Shown here one piece after another: positions 16,453 to 28,002 of a DNA stretch of 64,000 nt (positions are counted from its first letter, which is position 1; each line of letters begins with the position of its first letter). This DNA comes from CADEED01 sp020442965 (lineage in GTDB: Bacteria; Pseudomonadota; Gammaproteobacteria; Steroidobacterales; Steroidobacteraceae). Where the stretch lies: contig JAWLAH010000001.1 of assembly GCA_041395525.1 (NCBI GenBank), positions 248,001-312,000 on the forward strand, read 5' to 3'. Position numbers and translations under genes: made by a program. Below the pieces are notes generated by a model. It did no database searches, had not been told where the DNA came from, and saw only the letters and a program-made list of their open reading frames with translations.

Positions 16453-17249
16453 CTCCGGACCGATGCCCCGTCGGCCTGGCGGCGCCTGAAATCCTGCAAC
16501 ACGATGATCGACAGGGCGGTTGCCAGCGGTGCCGCTACCGCACCCACGAGCACGGCAACGACTGCCTGCAGCGCTCCGATCACGGCGATGTCCGTCAATC
16601 CAACGAGTGGCGCGACCACGGCTGAGAGCAGCGCGAGCATAAAGAAGAACACCAGTACAACGGCGAAAGCCACGACCGCGATTGCGAGCAGCCGCCAAAA
16701 GCGGCCCCGCACGAGCGCGAAGCTACTGCGCAAAGCGGTCGCAGCGGACGTCCTCTCGCACCAGTAGATCGGCACCGCCAAGGCAAGACGGCCACATAGC
16801 CACAGCGACACGACAGCGAGCAGGATCATGACAATTGGCGGCAGCAGGCCCGTCAGTGCAATCAGGACCGGCGCGATCAATAGCGCCGAGACGACTAGTG
16901 TGACGCCGATCGCACCCGGTACCCGAACTAAAGTCGTTAGTAGCAGCTCGCGCAAGCGGAGCGTGTCTGCGGCACGCATCGACTGACGCATCAGGATCGC
17001 ACCCGCCATCCATGCGCCGAAGCCTGCAGCGATCAGGTAAACGAGCCACCAGACCGCACCCTTGTGCAGCAGCGGCTCACTGAGGCTGCCATGCAGCGTA
17101 TCGTAGAACGTCGGCCATTGCGCGGCGATCACGAGCGCCGCGGACAACGGGAGCGAGCGCAACAGCGAAGCGCGAAACAGCCGGAAGCCGGTATCGAGTA
17201 CTTCGCCGATCAGCAGCGGTCGTGACAACGGATTGGAGCTCTGCAGCAT
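16449..17249 (-). CDS. Multi-pass membrane protein of the MoxR/DUF58 cluster
   Basis: From ATG 17249 (MLQSSNPLSRPLLIGEVLDTG) this is a 266-aa protein with six hydrophobic segments, starting at about residue 33 and ending near 245. The N-terminal LIGEVLDTGFRLFRASL stretch is typical of the first gene in MoxR/DUF58/DUF4129 clusters and resembles the membrane part of glycerophosphodiester phosphodiesterase-type proteins, without the catalytic domain. It is the first gene of the minus-strand operon and is divergent from prmC; the intervening 93 bp should contain both promoters. No enzymatic motif is visible. Confidence 0.72.
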   Translation of the reverse strand: MLQSSNPLSRPLLIGEVLDTGFRLFRASLLRSLPLSAALVIAAQWPTFYDTLHGSLSEPLLHKGAVWWLVYLIAAGFGAWMAGAILMRQSMRAADTLRLRELLLTTLVRVPGAIGVTLVVSALLIAPVLIALTGLLPPIVMILLAVVSLWLCGRLALAVPIYWCERTSAATALRSSFALVRGRFWRLLAIAVVAFAVVLVFFFMLALLSAVVAPLVGLTDIAVIGALQAVVAVLVGAVAAPLATALSIIVLQDFRRRQADGASVRR

Positions 17250-17342
17250 CAAGTAATGAGTGGCCGGACAGACGCCGTGACTGTAGCAGAGCGCATAATG
17301 AAGTGCCGCATGACAGCCAACCACGACAATTCGGGCCAACCG

Positions 17343-18182
17343 ATGCCGAGCCGCGAACAGCTGTTGCTCGCGGGGTGCGCACGACTACGCGGTCAGTCCG
17401 CTTGTGGAGCCACCGATGTGGAATTGCTGCTCGCGCACGTGCTGGGGCTGACGCGCGCGCAACTGCGGCTTGACCCGCTTGCGCCAGTCGGGATCGTTGC
17501 GCACGATCGATTTCTCGCGCTGCTCGCGCGGCGCCTCGCAGGCGAGCCATTCGCTTACCTCACCGGCCACCGTGAGTTCTGGTCGCTACCCATTGTGGTC
17601 ACGCCCGATGTGCTGGTGCCGCGGCCCGATACCGAGCTTCTGGTCGAGCGAGCACTCGAACTGTGTGGCATCGACAATGCCGAGATCGTGGATCTCGGTA
17701 CGGGCTCCGGAGCGATCGCATTGGCACTCGCGAATGAGCGACCGCTGTGGCGCGTGACCGCAGTCGATCGTAGTGCCGCCGCGATCGAGGTCGCGAAACT
17801 CAATGCGCGCAAGATTGGAATCGAACAAATCGAATGGCGGGTCGGCAACTGGTTCGAACCTCTGCTTGCGCGCCGCTTCGATCTGATAGTCAGCAATCCC
17901 CCATATGTCCGTGACGATGATGTGGCGCTCGCGAGCGATGGCTTGCGATTCGAACCGCAACTCGCCCTGCGAGGCGGTCCGGACGGGCTCGACCCGATGC
18001 GCATTCTCTGTAAGTTAGCGCCGCAGCATTTGCGGCCCGGCGGAGTGATCGCCCTTGAACACGGCAGTGATCAGAGTAGTCAAGTATGCGAACTACTTGT
18101 CGAGAGCGGTTTCATTAACGTACGCTCGCACCCCGATCTCGCAGATTTGCCGCGCGTCACCGAAGCTGTCTGGCCCGGCTGA
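17343..18182 (+). CDS. prmC: Peptide chain release factor N5-glutamine methyltransferase
   Basis: PrmC methylates the Gln of the GGQ motif in RF1 and RF2. I prefer ATG 17343 because it gives 279 aa, close to E. coli PrmC (277); in-frame ATGs at 17256 and 17310 would add up to 29 residues that do not fit the family. Landmarks from this start are the helical N-domain ending in YLTGHREFWSLP, the SAM loop DLGTGSG at 117-123, and the catalytic NPPY at 185-188. It is separated from prfA by the envelope cluster, which is unusual. Confidence 0.93.
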   Translation: MPSREQLLLAGCARLRGQSACGATDVELLLAHVLGLTRAQLRLDPLAPVGIVAHDRFLALLARRLAGEPFAYLTGHREFWSLPIVVTPDVLVPRPDTELLVERALELCGIDNAEIVDLGTGSGAIALALANERPLWRVTAVDRSAAAIEVAKLNARKIGIEQIEWRVGNWFEPLLARRFDLIVSNPPYVRDDDVALASDGLRFEPQLALRGGPDGLDPMRILCKLAPQHLRPGGVIALEHGSDQSSQVCELLVESGFINVRSHPDLADLPRVTEAVWPG

Positions 18183-18246
18183 GCGCTGCCAATTTGCGAG
18201 CAGCGTCTGTCATCTGCCTCTAGCCACATGAAGGATTCGTAATCTC

Positions 18247-18738
18247 ATGGTTCGATTTGAAACCTCGCTCGGCACGTTCGTTGTGGAGCTTTTCCCGACT
18301 GAAGCACCCGTATCGGCCGCCAATTTCTTGCAGTACGTCGAGGACGGATTTTTCGACGGTACGATTTTTCACCGGGTAATTCCGGGCTTCGTGATTCAGG
18401 GCGGCGGCATGCTGCCAGGTCTCAAGCAAAAGGCGACTCGACCGCCTATCAAGAACGAGGCGACCAACGGGCTGAAGAATTTGCGCGGTACACTGTCGAT
18501 GGCGCGCACCAACGTGGTTGATAGTGCCACGTCGCAGTTTTTCGTCAGCCTGGCCGACAACGACTTCCTGGATCACCAGGATGAACGCAATTACGGGTAC
18601 GCAGTCTTTGGGCGCGTCACCGAAGGCATGGATGTCGTCGATCAAATTGCGGCCGTCAAAACGGGCACTTCGCGCGGACATGAAAACGTACCGTTGGACG
18701 ACGTGATCGTGACGAGCGCTAGCAGCATCCCCGCCTGA
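18247..18738 (+). CDS. ppiB: Peptidyl-prolyl cis-trans isomerase, cyclophilin (PpiB type)
   Basis: This cyclophilin catalyses cis-trans isomerisation of X-Pro bonds. The 163-aa protein has no signal peptide, so it is the cytoplasmic type. Family motifs are FDGTIFHRVIPGFVIQGG with the catalytic Arg, SMARTNVVDSATSQFFVSL, and GYAVFGRVTEGMDVVDQI. Its stop abuts the GTG of mtgA directly, so the two are probably translated from one message. It lies 64 bp downstream of prmC. Confidence 0.92.
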   Translation: MVRFETSLGTFVVELFPTEAPVSAANFLQYVEDGFFDGTIFHRVIPGFVIQGGGMLPGLKQKATRPPIKNEATNGLKNLRGTLSMARTNVVDSATSQFFVSLADNDFLDHQDERNYGYAVFGRVTEGMDVVDQIAAVKTGTSRGHENVPLDDVIVTSASSIPA

Positions 18739-19530
18739 GTGGCGAAACGCGCGACCAGGCGCGCGACCAAGCGCAATTGGCGCCCAAGTCTGCTGCGCTA
18801 CGCGGCAATCGTCGCAGGCGGGCTGTTGGTAACAACGGTTCTCCCGGTCTTGGCCTTGCGCTGGCTCGATCCCTGGAGCAGCGCATTCATGCTCGATGCG
18901 CGTCTCGACGCGGTGCGTACGGGTGCGTCTGATTACCGAACGCAGTACCACTGGGTGCCGCTCGAGCGCATCTCGCCCAACGCCGCGCTGGCAGTCATTG
19001 CGTCTGAGGATCAGCAGTTCCCGTTTCACGCCGGCTTCGATTTCAAGTCAATCCGCGACGCGATTCGCACTAACAACAGCGGTAGGCACGTACGCGGCGC
19101 CAGCACTATCTCGCAGCAGGTAGCGAAGAACATGTTCCTGTGGTCCGGTCGCAGCTACCTGCGCAAGGCTCTGGAAGCCTACTTCACGCTGTTAATCGAA
19201 TGGCTCTGGCCGAAGGAACGCATATTGGAGGTCTATCTCAACATCGCCGAGTTCGGCCGCGGCGTGTATGGCGTCGAAGCCGCGGCGCAGCGCTACTTCC
19301 AGAGACCGGCGAAACAGCTCAACGCCGAGCAAAGCGCCACCTTGGCTGCGGTGCTGCCAAATCCGCGCACCTTCAAAGTTCAGAACCCCTCGAGTTACGT
19401 CGTGAAGCGACGTCGCTGGATCCTGCAGCAGATGCGCGCACTGGGAGGCCGCGCCTATCTCGAGCAACTCGATGCCGAACACCACTCTGAGGCACAGCAC
19501 GTGCAGCCGCGCGGCCGCAGGCGGGAATGA
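18739..19530 (+). CDS. mtgA: Monofunctional biosynthetic peptidoglycan transglycosylase
   Basis: MtgA is a GT51 glycosyltransferase that polymerises lipid II into glycan strands. It starts at GTG 18739 directly after the ppiB stop. The 263-aa protein has a basic N-terminus, a membrane anchor at about 20-42, and the GT51 motifs: IASEDQQFPFHAGFD with the catalytic Glu, RGASTISQQVAKN, KERILEVYLNIAEFG and GVEAAAQRYF. The transpeptidase domain of class A PBPs is absent, as expected. It converges with metH. Confidence 0.94.
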   Translation: MAKRATRRATKRNWRPSLLRYAAIVAGGLLVTTVLPVLALRWLDPWSSAFMLDARLDAVRTGASDYRTQYHWVPLERISPNAALAVIASEDQQFPFHAGFDFKSIRDAIRTNNSGRHVRGASTISQQVAKNMFLWSGRSYLRKALEAYFTLLIEWLWPKERILEVYLNIAEFGRGVYGVEAAAQRYFQRPAKQLNAEQSATLAAVLPNPRTFKVQNPSSYVVKRRRWILQQMRALGGRAYLEQLDAEHHSEAQHVQPRGRRRE

Positions 19531-19543
19531 AACGCTCCACGTG

Positions 19544-23259
<3,716 letters not shown>

Positions 23260-23263
<4 letters not shown>

Positions 23264-24138
23264 GCGCGTACTCCAACCGCTGCGGCGCGCACCCCAATTG
23301 CGTGACAGATCGCATAAGTCAACTCCGCTCTGTTCAAAGTGTAAAAGTGAAATTCGGTCACGCCGTGTTGGCGCAGGCGCGATACCTGCTCGATAGCGAC
23401 GTTGGCGGCGATGAGTTGCCGCGTCTCTGCATCATCGTCGAGGCCGACAAATCGATCCTGCAGCCAATTGGGGATAGACGCGCCGCACATCGCAGCAAAG
23501 CGCAGCACCTGCGGAAAGCGCGTGATTGGCAGGATCCCTGGCACGATGCTGGCAGTAACGCCCGCGGCCGCCGCGCGGTCGCGGAAGCGCAGATAGGCAT
23601 CGGTATCGTAGAAGAACTGCGTGATCGCCCGGGTCGCGCCCGCGTCGAGTTTGCGTCTGAGATTTGCGAAATCCGCATCGCTCGAGGACGCTTCCGGGTG
23701 GGTTTCGGGATAGGCGGCGACGGAGATATCGAAGTCGGCGACTGAGCGTAGGCCCGCGACGAGATCCGCCGCATAGGCAAATCCACCCGGATGCGGTTGG
23801 TAGCCCTTGGCAGCTTTCGGCGGATCCCCTCGCAGCGCGACGATGTGGCGGATGCCATCGGCCCAGTATTCGCGGGCGATGTCGAGTATTTCCTCGCGCG
23901 ACGCACCGATGCAGGTGAGGTGCGGCGCGCCGGTCAAGTGCGTCTCTCGCTGCACGCGCGTCACAACGTTATGCGTACGCGCACGCGTGGAACCGTCCGC
24001 CCCGTAGGTCACCGACACGAAACGAGGCGCCAATGGCGCCAGCCGCCGGACTGATCGCCAGAGCGTGTCTTCCATTGCGGCATCCACCGGCGGAAAGAAC
24101 TCGAACGAAACCTGGATAGGTTGTGTGCTGTCAGACAT
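23260..24138 (-). CDS. metF: Methylenetetrahydrofolate reductase
   Basis: MetF reduces 5,10-methylene-THF to 5-methyl-THF with FAD and supplies the methyl donor for MetH directly downstream. The start is ATG 24138 (MSDSTQPIQVSFEFFPP); 36 more residues are open upstream but run into the regulator gene and do not fit the family. The 292-aa protein has the FEFFPP motif with the catalytic Glu, TYGADGS, HIVALRGDPP and ITQFFYD. It is 46 nt downstream of the ArsR-type regulator and coupled to metH by an ATGA overlap. Confidence 0.95.
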
Positions 24139-24184
24139 GAAGTGCGATCTCGGTAGGCTCTGGTTTGTTCTTACTAACTCGCGA

Positions 24185-25159
24185 TCACGCAACGCGACTG
24201 GCGCCAGTTCGGCGCGTCGCGCTCGCAACCAACAAATGCTGTCCATCCGCTTCGATGGGCTGCAGTTGATCGCAGAAGTAGCCCTGCTCCGACAAGAGGC
24301 GGCGCAAGCGCATCAGCGGATGCTCCTGCACACTGCCCCGATCGAGCGCATCGTAGGGGACGAAAATCCACGCACGTGCTTGCGGCAATAGCGTGGGTGC
24401 GTAGGCGCGCAGCAATTCGTCAAGTCCGGCGTCGCGATCGCGACCGCCGCGCGAATCAGTGGCGGGAAACCCAGCGCTGCGATCGAGCACGACTGCGTCA
24501 AATTGCGCGCTCGCGGCCAACGAGCGGGTCGTGGCCACGACCGCATTGTCGACTCCAACCCGCCGCAGCGACGCACGTAGCGTTCGCGCACTGGCAATGT
24601 CTTGCGTCAACACATGCAGTTCCGTCGCGATCGCAGCAACGGCATGGACAACGGCCAGACTGCGCGAATCCACCAGACAGCAGCGCAACGCCGCAGCAGC
24701 TGCCGAGCTGGCCGCCGGTCGTTCTCGCGACAGTTGCTGGGTAGTTGCTTGCAGAACTTGAATCAGAGTGCGCTCGATGCGGCTCGTCGCTAACAACTCG
24801 GGCTCGAGTCGTGCAACGCGATTCGAAGGGTGCGAGATCACTCGTGCGGCGGCTGCCTGATCCGCCAAAAGCACCGAGTCGCGTTCCCCCAGTTGCCCCA
24901 GCACGAGCGCGACCCAGGCTGCGATGGCCGCATCGTTGGTCACGCGATACTCGACGTGCCGACCGCGTCGACGTTTGGTCAGCAAACCCGCCGCACACAA
25001 CGACTTGAGATGGTGGCTGATGAACGGATCGCTCTGCCCCAAGATAGCGGCAAGATCGCCGACATTCGTCCCATTTCTAGCGCAGATCGCAAGAATTCGT
25101 ATTCGTGACGGGTCGGCGACGGCTTGCGCCCACTGCGCGAGAGATTCAGGGGATGTCAT
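24185..25159 (-). CDS. ArsR-family regulator with degenerate SAM-methyltransferase domain (SahR-like)
   Basis: Residues 1-90 form an ArsR winged helix (ADPSRIRILAI, SDPFISHHLKSL as recognition helix, TKRRRGRHVEYRV as wing). Residues about 145-300 read as a class I methyltransferase fold whose motif I is lost: where a GxGxG loop is expected there is CCLVDSRSLAV. No metal-binding Cys pair of the ArsR/SmtB type is seen in the recognition helix. ArsR regulators that sense S-adenosylhomocysteine and control methionine-cycle genes (SahR) are known in proteobacteria, and location upstream of metF-metH fits that role. A palindrome lies immediately upstream of the start. Assignment as SahR-like is inference. 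Confidence 0.78.
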   Translation of the reverse strand: MTSPESLAQWAQAVADPSRIRILAICARNGTNVGDLAAILGQSDPFISHHLKSLCAAGLLTKRRRGRHVEYRVTNDAAIAAWVALVLGQLGERDSVLLADQAAAARVISHPSNRVARLEPELLATSRIERTLIQVLQATTQQLSRERPAASSAAAAALRCCLVDSRSLAVVHAVAAIATELHVLTQDIASARTLRASLRRVGVDNAVVATTRSLAASAQFDAVVLDRSAGFPATDSRGGRDRDAGLDELLRAYAPTLLPQARAWIFVPYDALDRGSVQEHPLMRLRRLLSEQGYFCDQLQPIEADGQHLLVASATRRTGASRVA

Positions 25160-25166
25160 TCGTTTA

Positions 25167-25177
25167 AAGCATTGCTT
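25167..25177. promoter_or_regulatory. Palindromic candidate operator of the ArsR-type regulator
   Basis: AAGCATTGCTT is a perfect 11-bp palindrome in an AT-rich patch, 7 bp upstream of the regulator ATG. A dimeric ArsR protein bound here would block its own transcription and that of metF-metH. No second copy was noticed in front of metF. Confidence 0.5.
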
Positions 25178-25258
25178 AATTATTGAATCTTGTGAGCTTA
25201 GCAGGTTGTTGACGCAAAGCGAAGGAACGCCGAATCCTGCGCGTGGCTTAAGTCAAAT

Positions 25259-25432
25259 ATGCGCGCGAGAATCAACTCCCTGGCCCAGCAAATTGGGCGT
25301 TCTGCCCATCGTCTGATCGTTGCTGTCGTCGAGCGTCACGTCGACTACGAACAGCAGTTGTGCAGCTTCGTCAAAGAGGCTCTCGCGGCCGGATGCCGCG
25401 GGGCAGATAGTCTATCCGGCGCGGTCAAATGA
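25259..25432 (+). pseudogene. Ribbon-helix-helix antitoxin-like remnant
   Basis: A 57-codon frame reads as the helical part of a CopG/RHH antitoxin: INSLAQQIGRSAHRLIV, then AVVERHVDYEQQLCSFVKEAL. The usual N-terminal DNA-binding beta strand (MxTxSIRLP type) is missing, and the upstream frame does not supply it. The tail after EALAAG loses the typical antitoxin C-terminus and stops early. A following short frame (25429-25632) overlaps the stop by ATGA, as toxin genes do, but I cannot recognise a toxin in it. I read this as a decayed toxin-antitoxin module. Confidence 0.5.
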
Positions 25433-26255
25433 ATTGTCTTCAAACGGTAGTGGCTCGGCGGGCGCCACGCGCCAATCCATATTCGTCAGTCCGCGGGCCT
25501 TTTGAGCAGCTTGCGCTGGTCGAATCATTTCCGGAACAGTCGATGAGAACTCGCGTCCAGTCGAAGCTCCGGGGCTGGGTCAGGTCCGCCATCCTACTCG
25601 GGCATCGGCAGCACGCCCAAAATCAACAGTGAAATTTTTTGGCCCGCCGCGGCCACCTGCCTGGCGATGCACCTTCGGACTGCCTCCGAGCGCGCGCCTG
25701 GTACGACCAAGCGTAACTCTCGCAGACAACGGACACGTCGTCGTTCGCGCATATCCTTCGTTCGTTCGGCAGGTTGCGCCGATGGGAGATCTCCACGGTG
25801 TAGCGCGTTACGGGAAAGGCTGCAAACGATATTGGCCGACCCTGCGCCCGCTCGTGGCCGATAGCGATCCGACCCGTACCGGAGAACTGTTGGCGACTGC
25901 GCTGGTTGAGCGCTGCGCGACTCCTGGAACGGATTGCTAGTTGTGAGGCTGGCGAACGTTCTTCCCTGCTGAAGATCCTCGCCTACCACTACCTGGCATT
26001 GAGTATCGATAGTCGCCGCGACGATCGATGACTCGCAAAATCCCGACTTGTAATCCCGTGCGAGCGCTACTGCTCGCGCATGAATCGCTGTGGTCAAGGC
26101 AAAGGCGGCGCCGAGAGGATCTTCAATAGCCCCGCGAAAGCCGCGCCTATTGGCTTCCTGTCCCCGGCCGGCTCGCGGGGCACCACGTCCGTGAATTGAT
26201 GCAGGACCTGCGCGGCCGAGACTCGCAGGTCACCTCGGCCGGGCCCCGAGCGAAG
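25433..26255. other. Apparently non-coding or decayed spacer
   Basis: No gene can be supported in these 820 bp. Open frames on both strands (up to 167 codons on the minus strand at 25594-26097) show no domain, no coherent hydrophobic pattern and no good ribosome-binding site. The segment follows the antitoxin remnant and ends in several strong hairpins beside the unknown membrane-protein gene. Pseudogene debris is the likeliest content. Confidence 0.4.
26205..26240 (-). terminator. Overlapping hairpins after the unknown membrane-protein gene
   Basis: GACCTGCG (26205-26212) pairs with CGCAGGTC (26224-26231). GGCCGAG (26214-26220) pairs with CTCGGCC (26234-26240). The two hairpins interlock and exclude each other. 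They lie 16-51 nt beyond the stop of the minus-strand gene at 26256 and may end its transcript, but no U-tract follows, so a standard intrinsic terminator is not shown. Confidence 0.35.
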
Positions 26256-27215
26256 TCAGCTCTTTGCGGGCAGCTTCTCCGCAGCTTCGAACTGTTGGCG
26301 CGACAGTTCCGACTTCTTGTGCGCCGGCGTGCGTGCCGCGAGAACCGCGGCAATGATGAGGCCGAGCGCAAACAGACTCATCTCGAGCGCGAACTCCTGC
26401 GGCCGTTCCCAGAACTCCGTGAACAGATGCCAGCGGCCGCCGATTTCAACCGCATTCCAAGCGATGATCGCGGTTGGAATACCGTAGCGAATCGCCGTGG
26501 TGACTTTCCAGAACTTCATCAACCGCTGGAACAGATAGGCGGCCCAGATCACCGACAGAAAGAACACGCCGTACGTGACCGGGTGATGATCGCCCAGGAT
26601 GTTCTCGTCGTAAATGAACAGCAGTACCAAGTAGAAGAACCAGGTGACATAGACCGTTTCGAGCGCCGTGATGGCCGCAAAGTTGCGCTGATGCCCGGGC
26701 GTGGGCTTGCCGGTCTTCAAACCAGCGTTTCGCTGAAACCACAGAAAGAAGTTGCACTTGGTTTCTTTGTTCAACAGGAAATAGACCAGTGTCGCGCCCA
26801 GCACACCGATCGAGGACATCATGACGAGGTACTCGGCTTTGGTAGCAATTTGGCCAGCGACCGCACTATCCATCAGATCGGGCACACCGAGAAACTTGGC
26901 CGACCACACAAACGCGAACTCGACCCAGCCAGTCCAGAGAAACGTGCCAGCCCAAAAGCCGTACCAGGTAGCAGACACCTCGTTGTTGTTGCGCATGCCG
27001 ATGAAGAGCAAGACAGCACCGAACAAGCCCAGTGCAAATGCGGACTGATAGATATAGTTCGGGCCAGGCCAGACATTTTCCATGACGATCATGACCGTAT
27101 GCCCGAGCGCTTGCACCACGAACACGATGATGAATGCGAGCAGCCCGACCCAGGGCGGGCGGTACAGCATGCTCATCAATCTGTTCTGCGGCGGCGAGAT
27201 AGTTTGAGTCGTCAT
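26256..27215 (-). CDS. Conserved 8-TM membrane protein of unknown function
   Basis: The 319-aa protein has about eight membrane segments (near 22-42, 55-75, 83-105, 130-150, 185-205, 213-232, 240-258 and 272-295) and a charged cytoplasmic tail ending in EKLPAKS. Polar or aromatic residues inside or beside the membrane recur in motifs such as GHTVMIV, WYGFWAGTFLWTGWVEF, ILGDHHPVTYG and WNAVEIGGRW. These suggest a ligand- or metal-binding pocket, but I do not recognise a characterised family. The ATG at 27215 has a good GGAG ribosome-binding site. It is divergent from a two-component system, with only 78 bp between, so it may be that system's target. Confidence 0.75.
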   Translation of the reverse strand: MTTQTISPPQNRLMSMLYRPPWVGLLAFIIVFVVQALGHTVMIVMENVWPGPNYIYQSAFALGLFGAVLLFIGMRNNNEVSATWYGFWAGTFLWTGWVEFAFVWSAKFLGVPDLMDSAVAGQIATKAEYLVMMSSIGVLGATLVYFLLNKETKCNFFLWFQRNAGLKTGKPTPGHQRNFAAITALETVYVTWFFYLVLLFIYDENILGDHHPVTYGVFFLSVIWAAYLFQRLMKFWKVTTAIRYGIPTAIIAWNAVEIGGRWHLFTEFWERPQEFALEMSLFALGLIIAAVLAARTPAHKKSELSRQQFEAAEKLPAKS

Positions 27216-27252
27216 CGTTTTCTCCTATGCTGGAGAGTGTAGGCGCCGCGCA

Positions 27253-27277
27253 CAAGTTGCGGTGTCAACAGCAAGTT
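27253..27277. promoter_or_regulatory. Direct repeat CAAGTT in the divergent promoter region
   Basis: CAAGTT occurs at 27253-27258 and 27272-27277, 19 bp apart, in the 78-bp region between the membrane-protein gene and the response-regulator gene. OmpR-type regulators bind direct repeats, so this is a candidate site. A TTGACA lies between the repeats on the minus strand (27268-27263) but lacks a well-spaced -10 box. Confidence 0.3.
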
Positions 27278-27293
27278 AACGAAACGAAAATCC

Positions 27294-27998
27294 ATGCAAA
27301 CCGAGTCACACAAGCTGCTGCTGATAGACGACGACATCGAGCTCGCCGCGATGCTGCAGGAATTTCTGGAGTTGCAGGGATTCGAGGTTGCTACCGCACA
27401 GAGCGGCGAAATCGGCTTGCAGCAGTTAGAAGAGCAACAGCCTGATCTCGTGGTCCTCGATGTGATGCTGCCAGGCCTGAGCGGCTTCGAAACGCTGCAA
27501 ACGATCCGCGAGCGTCACGACGTGCCGGTCATTATGTTGACCGCGCGAGGCGAAGAGCCTGAACGGATTCTGGGACTCATGCGCGGCGCCGACGACTATC
27601 TCGCCAAGCCCTGCAGCCCGCTCGAGCTGGCGCTGCGCATCCGGACGATCCTGAAGCGTGTGCGGCCCAGTCCCGTCGACGCCGATGAAGCGGTGCTGCT
27701 TAGTATCGGCCCGGTTCGGCTCGACACCCGGCGCCGGGAGGCTTTTGCAGGGTCAACGCTGCTGCCACTAACAGCCGCCGAGATGCGCGTGCTGGAACAG
27801 CTCATGCGCCATTCCGGCGAGGTTCTCTCGCGCGCGCGCCTCACGCAACTGGCGCTGGAGCGACCGCTCGAGGCATACGATCGCAGCATTGACACGTTGA
27901 TCAGCAAATTGCGCGGCAAGTTGAAGGCAGCGGGTGTCACAGACGATTGCATCAGTGGGGTTCGCGGCCAGGGCTACGTCATGGATAAGCGGAGCTGA
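27294..27998 (+). CDS. OmpR/CpxR-family response regulator
   Basis: The 234-aa protein has a receiver domain (1-120) with acidic residues Asp12-Asp14, phospho-acceptor Asp56 in LVVLDVMLPG, Thr83 and Lys105 (AKP), followed by an OmpR-type winged helix (about 130-230; LTAAEMRVLEQL, SIDTLISKLRGKL, VRGQGYVM). The overall pattern resembles CpxR/RstA. The stop is 4 nt before the GTG of the sensor kinase, so both are made together. The likely local target is the divergent 8-TM protein gene. Confidence 0.92.
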   Translation: MQTESHKLLLIDDDIELAAMLQEFLELQGFEVATAQSGEIGLQQLEEQQPDLVVLDVMLPGLSGFETLQTIRERHDVPVIMLTARGEEPERILGLMRGADDYLAKPCSPLELALRIRTILKRVRPSPVDADEAVLLSIGPVRLDTRRREAFAGSTLLPLTAAEMRVLEQLMRHSGEVLSRARLTQLALERPLEAYDRSIDTLISKLRGKLKAAGVTDDCISGVRGQGYVMDKRS

Positions 27999-28002
27999 GG
28001 GC

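Noticed and set aside
25594..26097. A 167-codon minus-strand frame in the spacer
   Set aside because: No recognised domain, no plausible ribosome-binding site and no operon context. Listed only as part of the unassigned spacer.
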